DNA of 64,000 bases from Seohaeicola_A nanhaiensis (lineage in GTDB: Bacteria > Pseudomonadota > Alphaproteobacteria > Rhodobacterales > Rhodobacteraceae). The notes below the pieces were generated by a model. It did not search any database. It saw only the letters and a list, made by a program, of their open reading frames with translations, and was not told the origin of the DNA. How positions within the stretch are numbered: the stretch's first letter is position 1; each line of letters opens with the position of its first letter. The position numbers and the translations under genes were made by a program. The stretch covers positions 1-64,000 of the forward strand of contig NZ_JBHSGI010000009.1 in assembly GCF_042654245.1 (NCBI RefSeq), given 5' to 3'. Positions 1 to 8,042 of this stretch are shown here, one piece after another.

Positions 1-1484
1 ACAACGGCGGCGCGCATAACGACGACCGGCTGGGCACGATCACCGTCTACGGCGACCTGGTGAAGCGCTCCGACATCGAACACACCGCCGCCCCGGCCTA
101 TGGCATCGTCACCTCCATCGAGGACCTGGGCGAGGCCGTCAAACCGACGGACATGGGCGAAGACACCGGCCGGATCCGCCCGCCGAAGGACATCGCACGC
201 CCTGGCGACCTTGGCCTGACCGCCGGCCTGACCCCGGTGCTGGCGGTGGCGGGCAGCCACGACTTCTCGCCGGACGACCGCGCCCCGCTGGTGATCGATC
301 ACGAGGCCGATCTCGCCCTGGCCGCCGGAACCATCGCCTTTACCTTCGAAGCGGCGGATACCGGCGAATTCCAGGTGCTGTTCTCGAAGGACGCCACGGG
401 CGACTCCGACGGCCACATTGCCGCCTATGTCAACGAGATCGGCAGCCTGACCGTCCGCATCCAGAGTGACGGCGGCTCGCACTACATGACGGTCGATCAC
501 GCGGTGAAACCGGGAGATACACATCAGTTCGCGCTGAACTTCGGACGCGAGGGGCTGGAACTCTGGCTCGACGGCGCCAGGGTCGCCTACGAGAAGGACA
601 TCACAATCGACCTGACCGGCAACGCTGAATCCCTCGTGGTCGGTGCCACCGGTTGGGGCAGCACGCCCGGCACCGCCGACATGATCTACAGCCACTTCGA
701 CGGGACGATCACCGACTTCATGATCTTCGATCGCCAGCTTGAGGGTTCCGAGGTCTTCGGCACCGCACCGCGCGACGACACTCTGTATCTCGACAAGGTG
801 GTCGGAGGTTACGACTTCGCCCGGGGCTCCGACGATCTGGTCATCAGCACCAGGGGCAGCGCAGACGTGACGGCGGGAAAGGATATCGACTATCTGCACT
901 TCGCAAACCTTTCGGTCCGAGTCAGCGAGGTTCAGTTCGGCACCCGTCTGAACGACGCTCTCACCGGGCGCGACGGTGCCGACGTGTTGCTCGGCTATGC
1001 CGGAAACGACGACCTGCGCGGATACGACAACGACGATGTCCTGCGCGGCGGCGATGGCGATGACAGCCTGTTCGGCGGAAACGGAGAGGACATGCTGGAA
1101 GGGGACAATGGCAACGACCGGCTGTTCGGCGGCAATGACGCCGACATCATCTTTGGCGGCTCGGGCGATGACGAAATCTATGGCGAGGACGGCAACGACC
1201 GGATCTATGGAGGCGTCGGCGACGACCGGATCTATGGCCATGTCTGGAACAGCGGCGGGGCTGCCCGGAACGACCGGGTCTACTATGACGGAAACCGCGC
1301 CGACTACAGCTTTGCCACCGCGCGCTGGTTCGATAGCAACCGGGGCGGAGAGGTCACCCAGCTGACGATCACGGACTCTGCCGATGGCGGGCGCGACGGC
1401 TATTACGAAGGCAAGGACCGGCTGATCGACATCGACTTTGTGGTCTTCGCCGACCAGACGGTGGCCTTTTCCGATCTGCTCTGA
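1..1484 (+). CDS. RTX-type calcium-binding secreted protein, 3' part only
   Basis: The reading frame is open from the first bases of the window, so the true start lies upstream; a GTG at 60 is internal. Positions about 285-740 encode a LamG/concanavalin-like beta-sandwich (pattern around FALNFGREGLELWLDG). Positions about 965-1245 encode a run of nonapeptide repeats of the GGxGxDxLx type (for example GGDGDDSLFGG, GGSGDDEIYG), which in this family bind calcium after export. The last 75 residues (YDGNRADY, then DRLIDIDFVVFADQ) match the usual uncleaved C-terminal signal region of type I secretion substrates. It is therefore probably exported in one step. A type I ABC/HlyD pair lies at 52.4-55.5 kb, but pairing them is inference. 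The enzymatic or adhesive role of the missing N-terminus is unknown. It converges on the aminotransferase with only 9 bases between stops. Confidence 0.85.
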   Translation, partial: NGGAHNDDRLGTITVYGDLVKRSDIEHTAAPAYGIVTSIEDLGEAVKPTDMGEDTGRIRPPKDIARPGDLGLTAGLTPVLAVAGSHDFSPDDRAPLVIDHEADLALAAGTIAFTFEAADTGEFQVLFSKDATGDSDGHIAAYVNEIGSLTVRIQSDGGSHYMTVDHAVKPGDTHQFALNFGREGLELWLDGARVAYEKDITIDLTGNAESLVVGATGWGSTPGTADMIYSHFDGTITDFMIFDRQLEGSEVFGTAPRDDTLYLDKVVGGYDFARGSDDLVISTRGSADVTAGKDIDYLHFANLSVRVSEVQFGTRLNDALTGRDGADVLLGYAGNDDLRGYDNDDVLRGGDGDDSLFGGNGEDMLEGDNGNDRLFGGNDADIIFGGSGDDEIYGEDGNDRIYGGVGDDRIYGHVWNSGGAARNDRVYYDGNRADYSFATARWFDSNRGGEVTQLTITDSADGGRDGYYEGKDRLIDIDFVVFADQTVAFSDLL

Positions 1485-1493
1485 GACCGGCGG

Positions 1494-2357
1494 TCAGCCG
1501 TTGCTGGCCGCCCAGTCCCAATACATCTCGCGCACCCGCCGCGTGACCGGCCCCACCTGATACTGCCGCTCGTCAAAGGCGCTGACCGGCGTCACCTTGT
1601 TCATGTTGCCCGACATGAACACTTCGTCCGCTGCCTCGAAATCGGCAAAGCTCAGCACCGTTTCGTGCACCTTAATCCCGTCCGCGCGCATGTTGCTCAT
1701 GTGACGGGCGCGGGTGATCCCGGCCAGAAAGGTGCCATTGGCGATCGGCGTGAAGACCTCGCCGTCCTTGACCATGAAGATATTGGCCGTGGCGGTTTCG
1801 GCGACATTGCCCATCGCATCGGCCACCAGGGCATTCGAAAAGCCCTTCGAGCGGGCCTCGACCAGCATCCGCGCGTTGTTCGGGTAAAGGCACCCGGCCT
1901 TGGCGTTCACCACCGCGTCCTCCAGCACCGGCCGGCGAAACCGCGTGCGGGTCAGCGTCGCAGCGGCCGTCGGCGCGGCCATCGGGATCTCTTCAAGGCA
2001 GACCGCAAACCCGGTCGTATCGGCATTCGGCACGATGGCCGTGACATCGCCATCTATCCCCCAATACATCGGACGGATATAGACGGCCGTGTCGCGGCTG
2101 AACGCCGTCAGCCCATCGCGCACGATTTCGACCATCGCCGCGGTGGTGACCGTGGACGTCAGCATCAGCGCCTCGGCCGAACGATTGACGCGGGCGCAAT
2201 GCGCATCGAGATCGGGCGCCAGCCCGTCGACATATCGTGCCCCGTCGAAAACGCCCGACCCCAGCCAGGCGCCATGATCCGCCGCCCGCATGATCGGCAC
2301 GTCGCCGTCGTGCCAGCGTCCTTCGAAATAGGTGCGGATGTTCTTGCCGGTTGCCAT
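1494..2357 (-). CDS. ilvE: Branched-chain amino acid aminotransferase family (PLP fold type IV)
   Basis: A 287-residue class IV aminotransferase, the usual length for this subgroup. The PLP lysine is probably K153 in NAKAGCLYPNNARM, followed by the cofactor-phosphate region (GNVAETATANIF). The family transfers the amino group between branched-chain 2-oxo acids and glutamate; the related D-amino acid and aminodeoxychorismate lyase families share the fold, so the substrate is not certain. I chose the ATG at 2357 because AAGGAGA stands eight to ten bases upstream; the frame stays open 48 bases further, but that extension (MAASVLGSGRRKGEPT) looks non-native. It stands alone, convergent with the RTX gene. 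Confidence 0.85.
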   Translation of the reverse strand: MATGKNIRTYFEGRWHDGDVPIMRAADHGAWLGSGVFDGARYVDGLAPDLDAHCARVNRSAEALMLTSTVTTAAMVEIVRDGLTAFSRDTAVYIRPMYWGIDGDVTAIVPNADTTGFAVCLEEIPMAAPTAAATLTRTRFRRPVLEDAVVNAKAGCLYPNNARMLVEARSKGFSNALVADAMGNVAETATANIFMVKDGEVFTPIANGTFLAGITRARHMSNMRADGIKVHETVLSFADFEAADEVFMSGNMNKVTPVSAFDERQYQVGPVTRRVREMYWDWAASNG

Positions 2358-2417
2358 CGTCGGTTCTCCTTTTCTCCGCCCCGACCCTAGGACCGAAGCG
2401 GCCACGGGGTCCAGTGC

Positions 2418-2852
2418 TCAGCGCCGGTCCCCGCGCTGGCGCAACCGCGTCTCACGCAGCGTTTCGACCAGCATCGCGGTCAAAAGCCCGAAGATCAGCA
2501 ACCCGTTGGCCGCCGCCATGCCGCCCAGCAGGCGCCATTCGATGGGCAGAAGGATGTCACCAAACCCAAGCGTCGTGAAAGCGACCAGGGCGAAATAGAC
2601 CGACGCCTCGAGCGTGATGAAGATATCCAGCGTCCAAAGTGCGAGCGCCCAGATCCAGACAGATGCGGTCATCACCATCAGCGTCCAGAGCATGGCCAGC
2701 GACAAGATCGCGATCAGGCGCGGCCCGTGCGGGCGGCGCGTCACCCAGCCATGCGAGCGGATCAGGAACACCTCCAGTCCCCACCAGCTCATCGTGGCAG
2801 CGATGGATGTCGTGCCGATCAGGATACTGCCCAGAATCAGCTGGATCAGCAT
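2418..2852 (-). CDS. Small two-helix K+ channel-like membrane protein
   Basis: A 144-residue membrane protein with hydrophobic stretches at about 5-30, 44-70 and 107-130. Between the last two lies a pore-loop signature, AFTTLGFGD, which resembles the potassium selectivity filter (TVGYGD type) of Ion_trans_2 proteins. There is no cytoplasmic RCK or TrkA domain; the C-terminus is a short arginine-rich tail. It probably forms a tetrameric cation pore in the inner membrane. The Leu and Phe in the filter differ from the classic VGYG, so potassium selectivity is an inference. It lies downstream of kynA on the same strand with about 100 bases between, including a hairpin. Confidence 0.7.
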   Translation of the reverse strand: MLIQLILGSILIGTTSIAATMSWWGLEVFLIRSHGWVTRRPHGPRLIAILSLAMLWTLMVMTASVWIWALALWTLDIFITLEASVYFALVAFTTLGFGDILLPIEWRLLGGMAAANGLLIFGLLTAMLVETLRETRLRQRGDRR

Positions 2853-2923
2853 TCGCCGGCCGCTCTGGTCTTGCTGATGCGCACGCGGGGATCCTTGCTC
2901 TCGCCCCCTGCAGCCTATGTCAG

Positions 2924-2955
2924 GTGACCCGGCGCCGTCCAGCCGGACGGGTCAC
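2924..2955. other. Hairpin overlapping the kynA stop codon
   Basis: GTGACCCG (2924-2931) is exactly complementary to CGGGTCAC (2948-2955), with a 16-base GC-rich centre that can pair further. The right arm includes the kynA stop codon. No U-run follows on either strand, so it is not a classical intrinsic terminator; it could stabilise the 3' end of the kyn message or limit read-through into the channel gene. Confidence 0.5.
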
Positions 2956-3785
2956 AGACCGGTTCGCAGATGCCAGAGCTCCGGGAACAGTTCGACCTCC
3001 AGCATCCGCTTCAGATAGCTGACGCCGCCGGTGCCGCCGGTGCCGCGCTTGAACCCGATCACCCTTTCCACCGTGGTGACATGGTTGAAGCGCCAGCGGC
3101 GGAAGTAGTCCTCCAGATCCACAAGCTTTTCGGCCAGCTCATAGAGGCTCCAGTATTTCTGTGGCGCGCGATAGACCTCGGTCCAGGCCGCCATCACCGC
3201 CTCGTTTTCGGTGTGGGTGCTGGCCGGGTCGCGGTCCAGCACCTCGGCCGGCAGCGGGATCGCCGCATTGAGCGCCCGCAGGGCGACATCATAGACCGAA
3301 GGCCGCGCCAGTTCGGCCTGCAACAGGGCCATGACCTGCGGGCGATGCGCATGGGGCCGGATCATTGCGGCGTTACGGTTGCCCAGGATGAATTCGATCT
3401 GACGATACTGGTGGGACTGGAACCCCGAGGACTGCCCCAGCGATCCGCGGAATGTGGTGTAGTCGCTGGGCGTCATCGTTCGCAACACGTCCCAGGCGCT
3501 GTTCAGCTGCTCGAAGATCCGGCTGACCCGCGCCAGCATCTTGAAGGCCGGCCGCACATCGGTTTCCCCCAGCGCCGCCCGCGCCGCCGAGAGTTCATGG
3601 ATCGCCAGCCGCATCCACAGCTCCGAGGACTGGTGCTGGATGATGAACAGCATCTCGTCATGCGCATCCGACAGCGGCGCCTGCGCGCTCAGCAGCTTGT
3701 CGATCTGCAAATAATCGCCATAGGACATGCGGCCGTCGAAGGCCATCTGCGCGCCCTCGCGGGCCGGATCGTAGGGATCGCTCAT
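2952..3785 (-). CDS. kynA: Tryptophan 2,3-dioxygenase
   Basis: A 277-residue haem dioxygenase that opens the indole ring of L-tryptophan to N-formylkynurenine, the first step of the kynurenine pathway. The substrate-pocket motif FIIQHQSSELW is near the N-terminus, and the haem-ligand region FNHVTTVERVIG with the glycine-rich GTGGTGG loop is near the C-terminus. Length agrees with bacterial members. The ATG at 3785 overlaps the stop of the preceding acetyltransferase by four bases (ATGA), so the two should be translationally coupled; a longer open frame upstream is only overlap with the acetyltransferase. It is the last gene of the kynU-GNAT-kynA unit. Confidence 0.95.
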   Translation of the reverse strand: MSDPYDPAREGAQMAFDGRMSYGDYLQIDKLLSAQAPLSDAHDEMLFIIQHQSSELWMRLAIHELSAARAALGETDVRPAFKMLARVSRIFEQLNSAWDVLRTMTPSDYTTFRGSLGQSSGFQSHQYRQIEFILGNRNAAMIRPHAHRPQVMALLQAELARPSVYDVALRALNAAIPLPAEVLDRDPASTHTENEAVMAAWTEVYRAPQKYWSLYELAEKLVDLEDYFRRWRFNHVTTVERVIGFKRGTGGTGGVSYLKRMLEVELFPELWHLRTGL

Positions 3786-4255
3786 GCGGTCAGTTCCAGG
3801 GACATGGCGAAGCGCTCGATCGCAACGCCGTTGCGGGTGACGGTTTCGGGATGATCCACCTGCCAGCCGTTGCGGGCCAGAAACGCGCGGGCAAAGTGGC
3901 TCGCGTGCGAGGTCATGCGGGTCACGCCACGCGCCCGCGCATTGGCAAGAATGACGCTGTACAGAGTCTGCGCCAGACCCTTGCCCATCCAACGCGGGTG
4001 TACGAAGGCCATGTCGAGATAGCCCTCCTGCGTCGCCGCCATGAATCCGGCGACCCCTGCCTCGTCCTCGGCCACCTGCGTGTCCATCCCCGCCAGCCAG
4101 TCGGGCCATGACTCGGGCATCTCGTCCTGCGCGGCCCAGGCCATGCGCTGCGCTGCGTCATAGCGGGTGGCCGCGCCCTCGCGCACCGCCGCGCGGAACA
4201 CCGCATGAACGGCCGGCGCATCTTCGCGCCGGTAGGGGCGCACGGCCGGAATCAT
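3782..4255 (-). CDS. GNAT acetyltransferase embedded in the kynurenine operon
   Basis: A 157-residue single-domain N-acetyltransferase. The acetyl-CoA pyrophosphate loop appears as HPRWMGKGLAQTL (the Q/RxxGxG/A motif in diverged form), preceded by the usual beta-strand VAGFMAATQEGYLDMAFV. It shares ATGA overlaps with kynU upstream and kynA downstream, so it belongs to the operon rather than being a bystander. The substrate is unknown. An amine or amino acid of the pathway (kynurenine, anthranilate) is a reasonable guess from context only. No formamidase (kynB) is visible between kynU and kynA, but a GNAT fold would not be expected to replace it. Confidence 0.8.
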   Translation of the reverse strand: MIPAVRPYRREDAPAVHAVFRAAVREGAATRYDAAQRMAWAAQDEMPESWPDWLAGMDTQVAEDEAGVAGFMAATQEGYLDMAFVHPRWMGKGLAQTLYSVILANARARGVTRMTSHASHFARAFLARNGWQVDHPETVTRNGVAIERFAMSLELTA

Positions 4256-5445
4256 GTGACCGCCCAGCGCACCTGGAATTCGGGGCGCTCATATGCCCTC
4301 GCGGTCATCACCTCGACAATGATGCGGGCGGCGGCGCGGATATCGTCGTCGTCCAGATACAGCGGCGTGATCCCGAACCGCATGATGTCGGGCGCACGGA
4401 AATCGCCGATTACACCGCGCGAGATCAGCGCCTGCATCGCCGCATATCCCTGATCGAAGCGGAACGAGACCTGGCTGCCGCGCAGGGCACCGTCGCGCGG
4501 GCTCGCCAGCCTCAGATCCGGGCAGGCGGTCTCGACCTCGGCGATGAACAGATCGGACAGAGCAATGCATCGCGCCCGCAGCGCCTGCATGTCGACCTGA
4601 TCCCAGATGTCCAGTGCCGCGGCCAGCGCTGTCATCTGCACGACCGGCGGCGTGCCCACCCGCATCCGTTCGATCCCCGCGCCCGGGCGATAGTCGAGAT
4701 CGAAGGCGAAGGGCGACTCGTGCCCCAGCCAGCCCGAAAGCGCCGGCACCGCCTTGCCCGCGTGGCGCGGCGACACATAGATGAAGGCCGGCGCGCCGGG
4801 GCCCCCGTTCAGGAACTTGTAGGTGCAGCCCATGGCGAAATCCGCACCCGCACCCGCCAGATCCACCGGCAGCGCCCCGGCGGAATGCGCCAGATCCCAG
4901 ACCGCCAGTGCCCCCGCTGCATGGGCCTTGGCGGTCAGCGCCGCCATGTCGTGCTTGCGCCCGGTGCGATAATCCACCTCGGTCAGCATCATCGCCGCGA
5001 CCTCTTCGGTGATCGCCCCGGCCACCGCTTCGGGATCGACGACGCGCAGCTCGTATCCCGCACCCAGTAACTTCACCAGCCCCGAGGCCATGTAGAGATC
5101 GGAGGGGAAGTTGCCGTTGTCGGACAGGATCACCTTACGCTCGGGCCGCAGCATCAGCGCGGCCGCCAGCGCCTGATAGACCTTGATCGACAGCGTGTCG
5201 CCCACCGTCACATGCCCGGGCTCGGCGCCGATCAGCCGCCCGATCCGGTCGCCCAGCGCCATCGGCATCTGCATCCAGCCGCCGCGGTTCCAGCCGGTGA
5301 TCAGCATTTCGCCCCATTGATCCGTCAGCATCTCGGCGACCCGGGCTGGCGCAGCCTTGGGCAACGGCCCAAGGGAATTGCCGTCGAGGTAGATCACCCC
5401 TTCGGGCAGGTGGAACATCGACTTGGTGGCGGCGAAATCGGTCAT
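4252..5445 (-). CDS. kynU: Kynureninase
   Basis: A 397-residue PLP enzyme (fold type I) that cleaves kynurenine to anthranilate and alanine. Visible hallmarks are YLDGNSLGP near the N-terminus, the PLP-contacting region AVWDLAHSAGA, and the Schiff-base lysine in CTYKFLNGGPG. I chose the ATG at 5445, which has GGAGAG five bases upstream, over a GTG two codons earlier. It is the first gene of the unit, ahead of the GNAT gene (ATGA overlap) and kynA. An inverted repeat at 5474-5487, upstream of the start, may be an operator. Together with kynA it implies tryptophan degradation to anthranilate. Confidence 0.94.
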   Translation of the reverse strand: MTDFAATKSMFHLPEGVIYLDGNSLGPLPKAAPARVAEMLTDQWGEMLITGWNRGGWMQMPMALGDRIGRLIGAEPGHVTVGDTLSIKVYQALAAALMLRPERKVILSDNGNFPSDLYMASGLVKLLGAGYELRVVDPEAVAGAITEEVAAMMLTEVDYRTGRKHDMAALTAKAHAAGALAVWDLAHSAGALPVDLAGAGADFAMGCTYKFLNGGPGAPAFIYVSPRHAGKAVPALSGWLGHESPFAFDLDYRPGAGIERMRVGTPPVVQMTALAAALDIWDQVDMQALRARCIALSDLFIAEVETACPDLRLASPRDGALRGSQVSFRFDQGYAAMQALISRGVIGDFRAPDIMRFGITPLYLDDDDIRAAARIIVEVMTARAYERPEFQVRWAVT

Positions 5446-5473
5446 CGGCACTCTCCGGCGGGCGCTGGGAATA

Positions 5474-5487
5474 CTTTAAGCATAAAG
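5474..5487. promoter_or_regulatory. Candidate operator upstream of kynU
   Basis: CTTTA-AGCA-TAAAG is a perfect 5-bp inverted repeat with a 4-base spacer in an AT-rich island 29 bases upstream of the kynU start, where a promoter is expected. KynR regulators of the Lrp/AsnC family control kyn genes in other proteobacteria and favour short AT-rich palindromes, but no such regulator gene is in the window, so the binder is unknown. Confidence 0.35.
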
Positions 5488-5539
5488 CAAATCCGGTCTA
5501 CACCGCAATTTGCGACCTGTCCAGCGCCGCGCCACTGCG

Positions 5540-5600
5540 CTTCTCTGGTTCCAAAATACCTCCGCCGGAGGCAGCCGCGCGCCTCGCGCGGCTTCGGTCC
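5540..5600 (-). repeat. Dispersed hairpin-tail repeat, copy A
   Basis: Read on the minus strand, a GC-rich hairpin (GCCGCGCG repeated, then CCTCCGGCGGAGG) runs into TATTTTGGAACCAGAGAAG. It lies just past the stop of the SDR gene (5612) and ahead of kynU on the same strand. It matches copy B at 60790-60850 at about 54 of 58 positions. The hairpin followed by TATTTT suggests a terminator for the SDR transcript. Confidence 0.75.
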
Positions 5601-5611
5601 GGCGGTTCGGA

Positions 5612-6364
5612 CTACATCTGCCCGCCGGCGATCTCGATGGTCTGGCCGTTCACGCTCTGGCTGCCAGGGCCGACCAGCCACATCGCGGCGGCGGCGATCT
5701 CTTCCGGTTCGATCAGCCGCTTGTGACGATTGGAGTTGATCATGATGTCGCGCGCCGCATCCGCGCTGATCCCGGCGCGCTCGGAAATGCTCGCCGTATT
5801 GCGCGTGACGATCGGCGTATCGACATAGCCCGGGCAGATCGCATTGAAGGTAAACGGCTGGCCCAGATAGTCCTCGGCCAGCGACCGCGTCAGCCCGATC
5901 ATGCCGTGCTTGGAGGCCGAATAGCAGGCCGCTCCCTGCAGGCCGCGTACGCCGGCCATCGAGGCGATGGTGATCACCCGTCCCCACCCGGTCGGCCGCA
6001 TCGAGGTCAGGCACTCGCGGATCGTCAGGAACGCGCCATCGAGGTTGGTCGCCATCATGTTGCGCCAGAACTCCATCGAGGTCTTGTGGACCGCCCGCCC
6101 CTCGGCAACGCCGGCATTGGCCACACAGATCTGCACCGGTCCGCGCGCCTCGACCGAGGAGGCGACCTTGGCCACCACATCCGCTTCGTCCCGCACATCC
6201 ATGGCCAGACCGGTGATGCCCTCGCCTGCCACCTCGTCCAGCACCTCCTGCCGGCGTCCGGTGATCGTGACGCTGGCGCCCTCTTTGGCGAAAGCGCGGG
6301 CAATGGCCAGGCCGATGCCGGTACCGCCGCCGGTGATGAACGCGTGTTTGCCCTGAAGTGTCAT
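5612..6364 (-). CDS. Short-chain dehydrogenase/reductase (SDR)
   Basis: A 250-residue classical SDR. The cofactor loop TGGGTGIG is at residues 11-18, the structural NAG motif is present (VANAGVA), and the catalytic Ser-Tyr-Lys set is intact (IASMAG, then CYSASKHG). The C-terminus (SVNGQTIEIAGGQM) resembles 3-oxoacyl-ACP reductase and 3-hydroxybutyrate dehydrogenase types, but the substrate cannot be fixed from sequence. The ATG at 6364 has GAGGAGAG close upstream. It diverges from the metallo-beta-lactamase-fold gene at 6500 across 135 bases and is separated from kynU by repeat copy A. Confidence 0.85.
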   Translation of the reverse strand: MTLQGKHAFITGGGTGIGLAIARAFAKEGASVTITGRRQEVLDEVAGEGITGLAMDVRDEADVVAKVASSVEARGPVQICVANAGVAEGRAVHKTSMEFWRNMMATNLDGAFLTIRECLTSMRPTGWGRVITIASMAGVRGLQGAACYSASKHGMIGLTRSLAEDYLGQPFTFNAICPGYVDTPIVTRNTASISERAGISADAARDIMINSNRHKRLIEPEEIAAAAMWLVGPGSQSVNGQTIEIAGGQM

Positions 6365-6499
6365 ATGTCTCTCCTCGATGTTGCGCAGACCCTTACCGGC
6401 TTTGCCCGGACAGGCAAGCCCTGCGACTCTTCGCGCCGCGGCGTCGCTTTACAAACGCATTCAGACAGCCGAATGTTTTACTGGAAACGGAGGAGCCGC

Positions 6500-7444
6500 A
6501 TGAAACATCTCGTCGCCCTGCTGATGCTGGTCGCCACGGCCGCCGCGGCCAGCGAAGATATCGCCGACCAGTATCCTCAATCCGAACTCTACTCCAAACC
6601 CGTGGAATTCATCCCCCATGTCTTCACGGCCATCGGGGCGACGGCGCCGCCGACCTACGAGAATGCGGGCCACAACAACAACCTCTCCTTCATCGTCACC
6701 TCCGAAGGCGTGGTGGTGGTGAATGCCGGTGCGTCGAACCGACTGGCGGCGGCGCTTCACGATGAGATCCGCCGTGTCACCGACCAGCCCGTCGTGCTGG
6801 TGATCAACGAAAATGGCCAGGGCCACGCCATGCTGGGCAACGGCTACTGGCGCGATCAGGGCGTCGATGTGCTGGCCCATGTCGATGCGGTCGAAGAGAC
6901 ACGCAAGAACGGCGACTTCATGCTTCAGGGCATGCACGCCTATAACCGCGACCGCGCCGAGGGTACCCGCGTCGAACATGCCAACCTGACCTTCAAGGAT
7001 CGCCATGAACTGACACTGGGAGGGGTGCGCATAGAGGTCCTGCATCTCGGCCCGGCGCACGATCCGGGCGACGCCCAGGTCTGGCTGCCCGACCTCGGCC
7101 TCATGCTGACCGGCGACATGGCCTTTCACGAACGCATGCTCCCGATCTTCGAAGGCACCTGCACCAAATGCTGGATCGAAACCTGGGAGACCAAGCTTGA
7201 ACCGCTGGCGCCCACCTATGTGATCCCAGGTCACGGCCACCCGACCAACCTTGCCCAGGTCCGCCGGTATACCCATGACTACCTCGTCGATCTGCGCGAA
7301 AAGATAGCAGCACACATCGACGCGGGCGGCGATCTTGCCAGCGCCTATTATGTCGATCAGTCTGCCTGGGCTCATCTCGACACCTTCGAGGAACTGGCCA
7401 CCAAGAACGCCGGACGGGTTTTTGCCGAGATGGAGTGGGAATGA
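6500..7444 (+). CDS. Exported metallo-beta-lactamase-fold protein with degenerate metal site
   Basis: A 314-residue MBL-fold protein with an N-terminal signal peptide (cleavage likely after TAAAA, residue 17). The ATG at 6500 has a strong GGAGG. The canonical HxHxDH motif is replaced by NENGQGHA (residues 103-110): aligned on the flanking INxxG and GN, it reads N, Q, H, A where H, H, D, H are expected. The later ligands look preserved: GPAHDPGD, LTGDMAF and PGHGHPT. A pair of cysteines follows (GTCTKCW). This is a quinoprotein-associated or SoxH-like periplasmic subgroup by overall look, but the function is unknown. Its stop overlaps the next gene's ATG. Confidence 0.75.
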   Translation: MKHLVALLMLVATAAAASEDIADQYPQSELYSKPVEFIPHVFTAIGATAPPTYENAGHNNNLSFIVTSEGVVVVNAGASNRLAAALHDEIRRVTDQPVVLVINENGQGHAMLGNGYWRDQGVDVLAHVDAVEETRKNGDFMLQGMHAYNRDRAEGTRVEHANLTFKDRHELTLGGVRIEVLHLGPAHDPGDAQVWLPDLGLMLTGDMAFHERMLPIFEGTCTKCWIETWETKLEPLAPTYVIPGHGHPTNLAQVRRYTHDYLVDLREKIAAHIDAGGDLASAYYVDQSAWAHLDTFEELATKNAGRVFAEMEWE

Positions 7445-7914
7445 GCTCCTCGTCGCTGCCGTTGACGAAATGGATCGACATGCCCCCGGTCTGGCTCGCG
7501 GGGTTCATCGCGATCGCCTGGGCTCAGGCGCGCTACTGGCCGGTGGGTCTCAGCCTCGCCAGCCCTCTGACCGACCTGCTCGCCGGCCTTCTGATCGGCG
7601 GCGGCGTCCTGCTGATGCTACTGGCCTTCGCTGAATTTCGCAGGCAGCGCACCACCGTGATCCCGCACCGGACGCCGGAGCGGCTGATCCAGTCGGGCAT
7701 CTTCACCCGCACCCGCAACCCGATCTATCTGGGCGATGCCATGATCCTTGCCGGTGCGGTCCTGCTGGTAGACGCCGTACCCTCGCTGGTGCTGGTGCCC
7801 CTCTTCGTCTGGCTGATAGAGCGCCGCTTCATCGTGCCGGAAGAGAATCGCCTGCGCCGTAGCTTTCACGCCGACTTTGCACGCTACGAACGAAAAGTTC
7901 GCCGCTGGCTGTAA
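7441..7914 (+). CDS. Isoprenylcysteine carboxylmethyltransferase-like membrane protein
   Basis: A 157-residue integral membrane protein. Hydrophobic segments are at about 12-28, 38-58 and 92-118, and between the last two is the family motif TRNPIYLGDAMILAG followed later by a charged EENRLRRSFHADFARYERKVRRWL tail (bases for the ICMT/PEMT family). Family members bind S-adenosylmethionine at the membrane and methylate lipids or thiols. The ATG at 7441 overlaps the stop of the MBL-fold gene (ATGA), which indicates coupling; an in-frame GTG two codons earlier is less likely. The methyl acceptor is unknown. Confidence 0.75.
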   Translation: MSSSSLPLTKWIDMPPVWLAGFIAIAWAQARYWPVGLSLASPLTDLLAGLLIGGGVLLMLLAFAEFRRQRTTVIPHRTPERLIQSGIFTRTRNPIYLGDAMILAGAVLLVDAVPSLVLVPLFVWLIERRFIVPEENRLRRSFHADFARYERKVRRWL

Positions 7915-8042
7915 ATCTTTTCAAAAGTTGCCCTACCTGTGCAACCCGTGCGCTTGCGCATTGCTGGGCCGCGGGTTAGTGGATTCACGACTTGCCGCAT
8001 GGGTATGCCCAGTGCGGGGGATGAGGATAAGGGGACCAATCG

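Noticed and set aside
966..1245. Periodic repeat that could be taken for a minisatellite
   Set aside because: The period is that of RTX nonapeptide codons within an open reading frame, so it is protein-coding repetition.
7915..8042. Possible tRNA-like or small RNA in the gap before pntA
   Set aside because: Some paired GC segments exist but no cloverleaf, anticodon arm or T-loop could be assembled.
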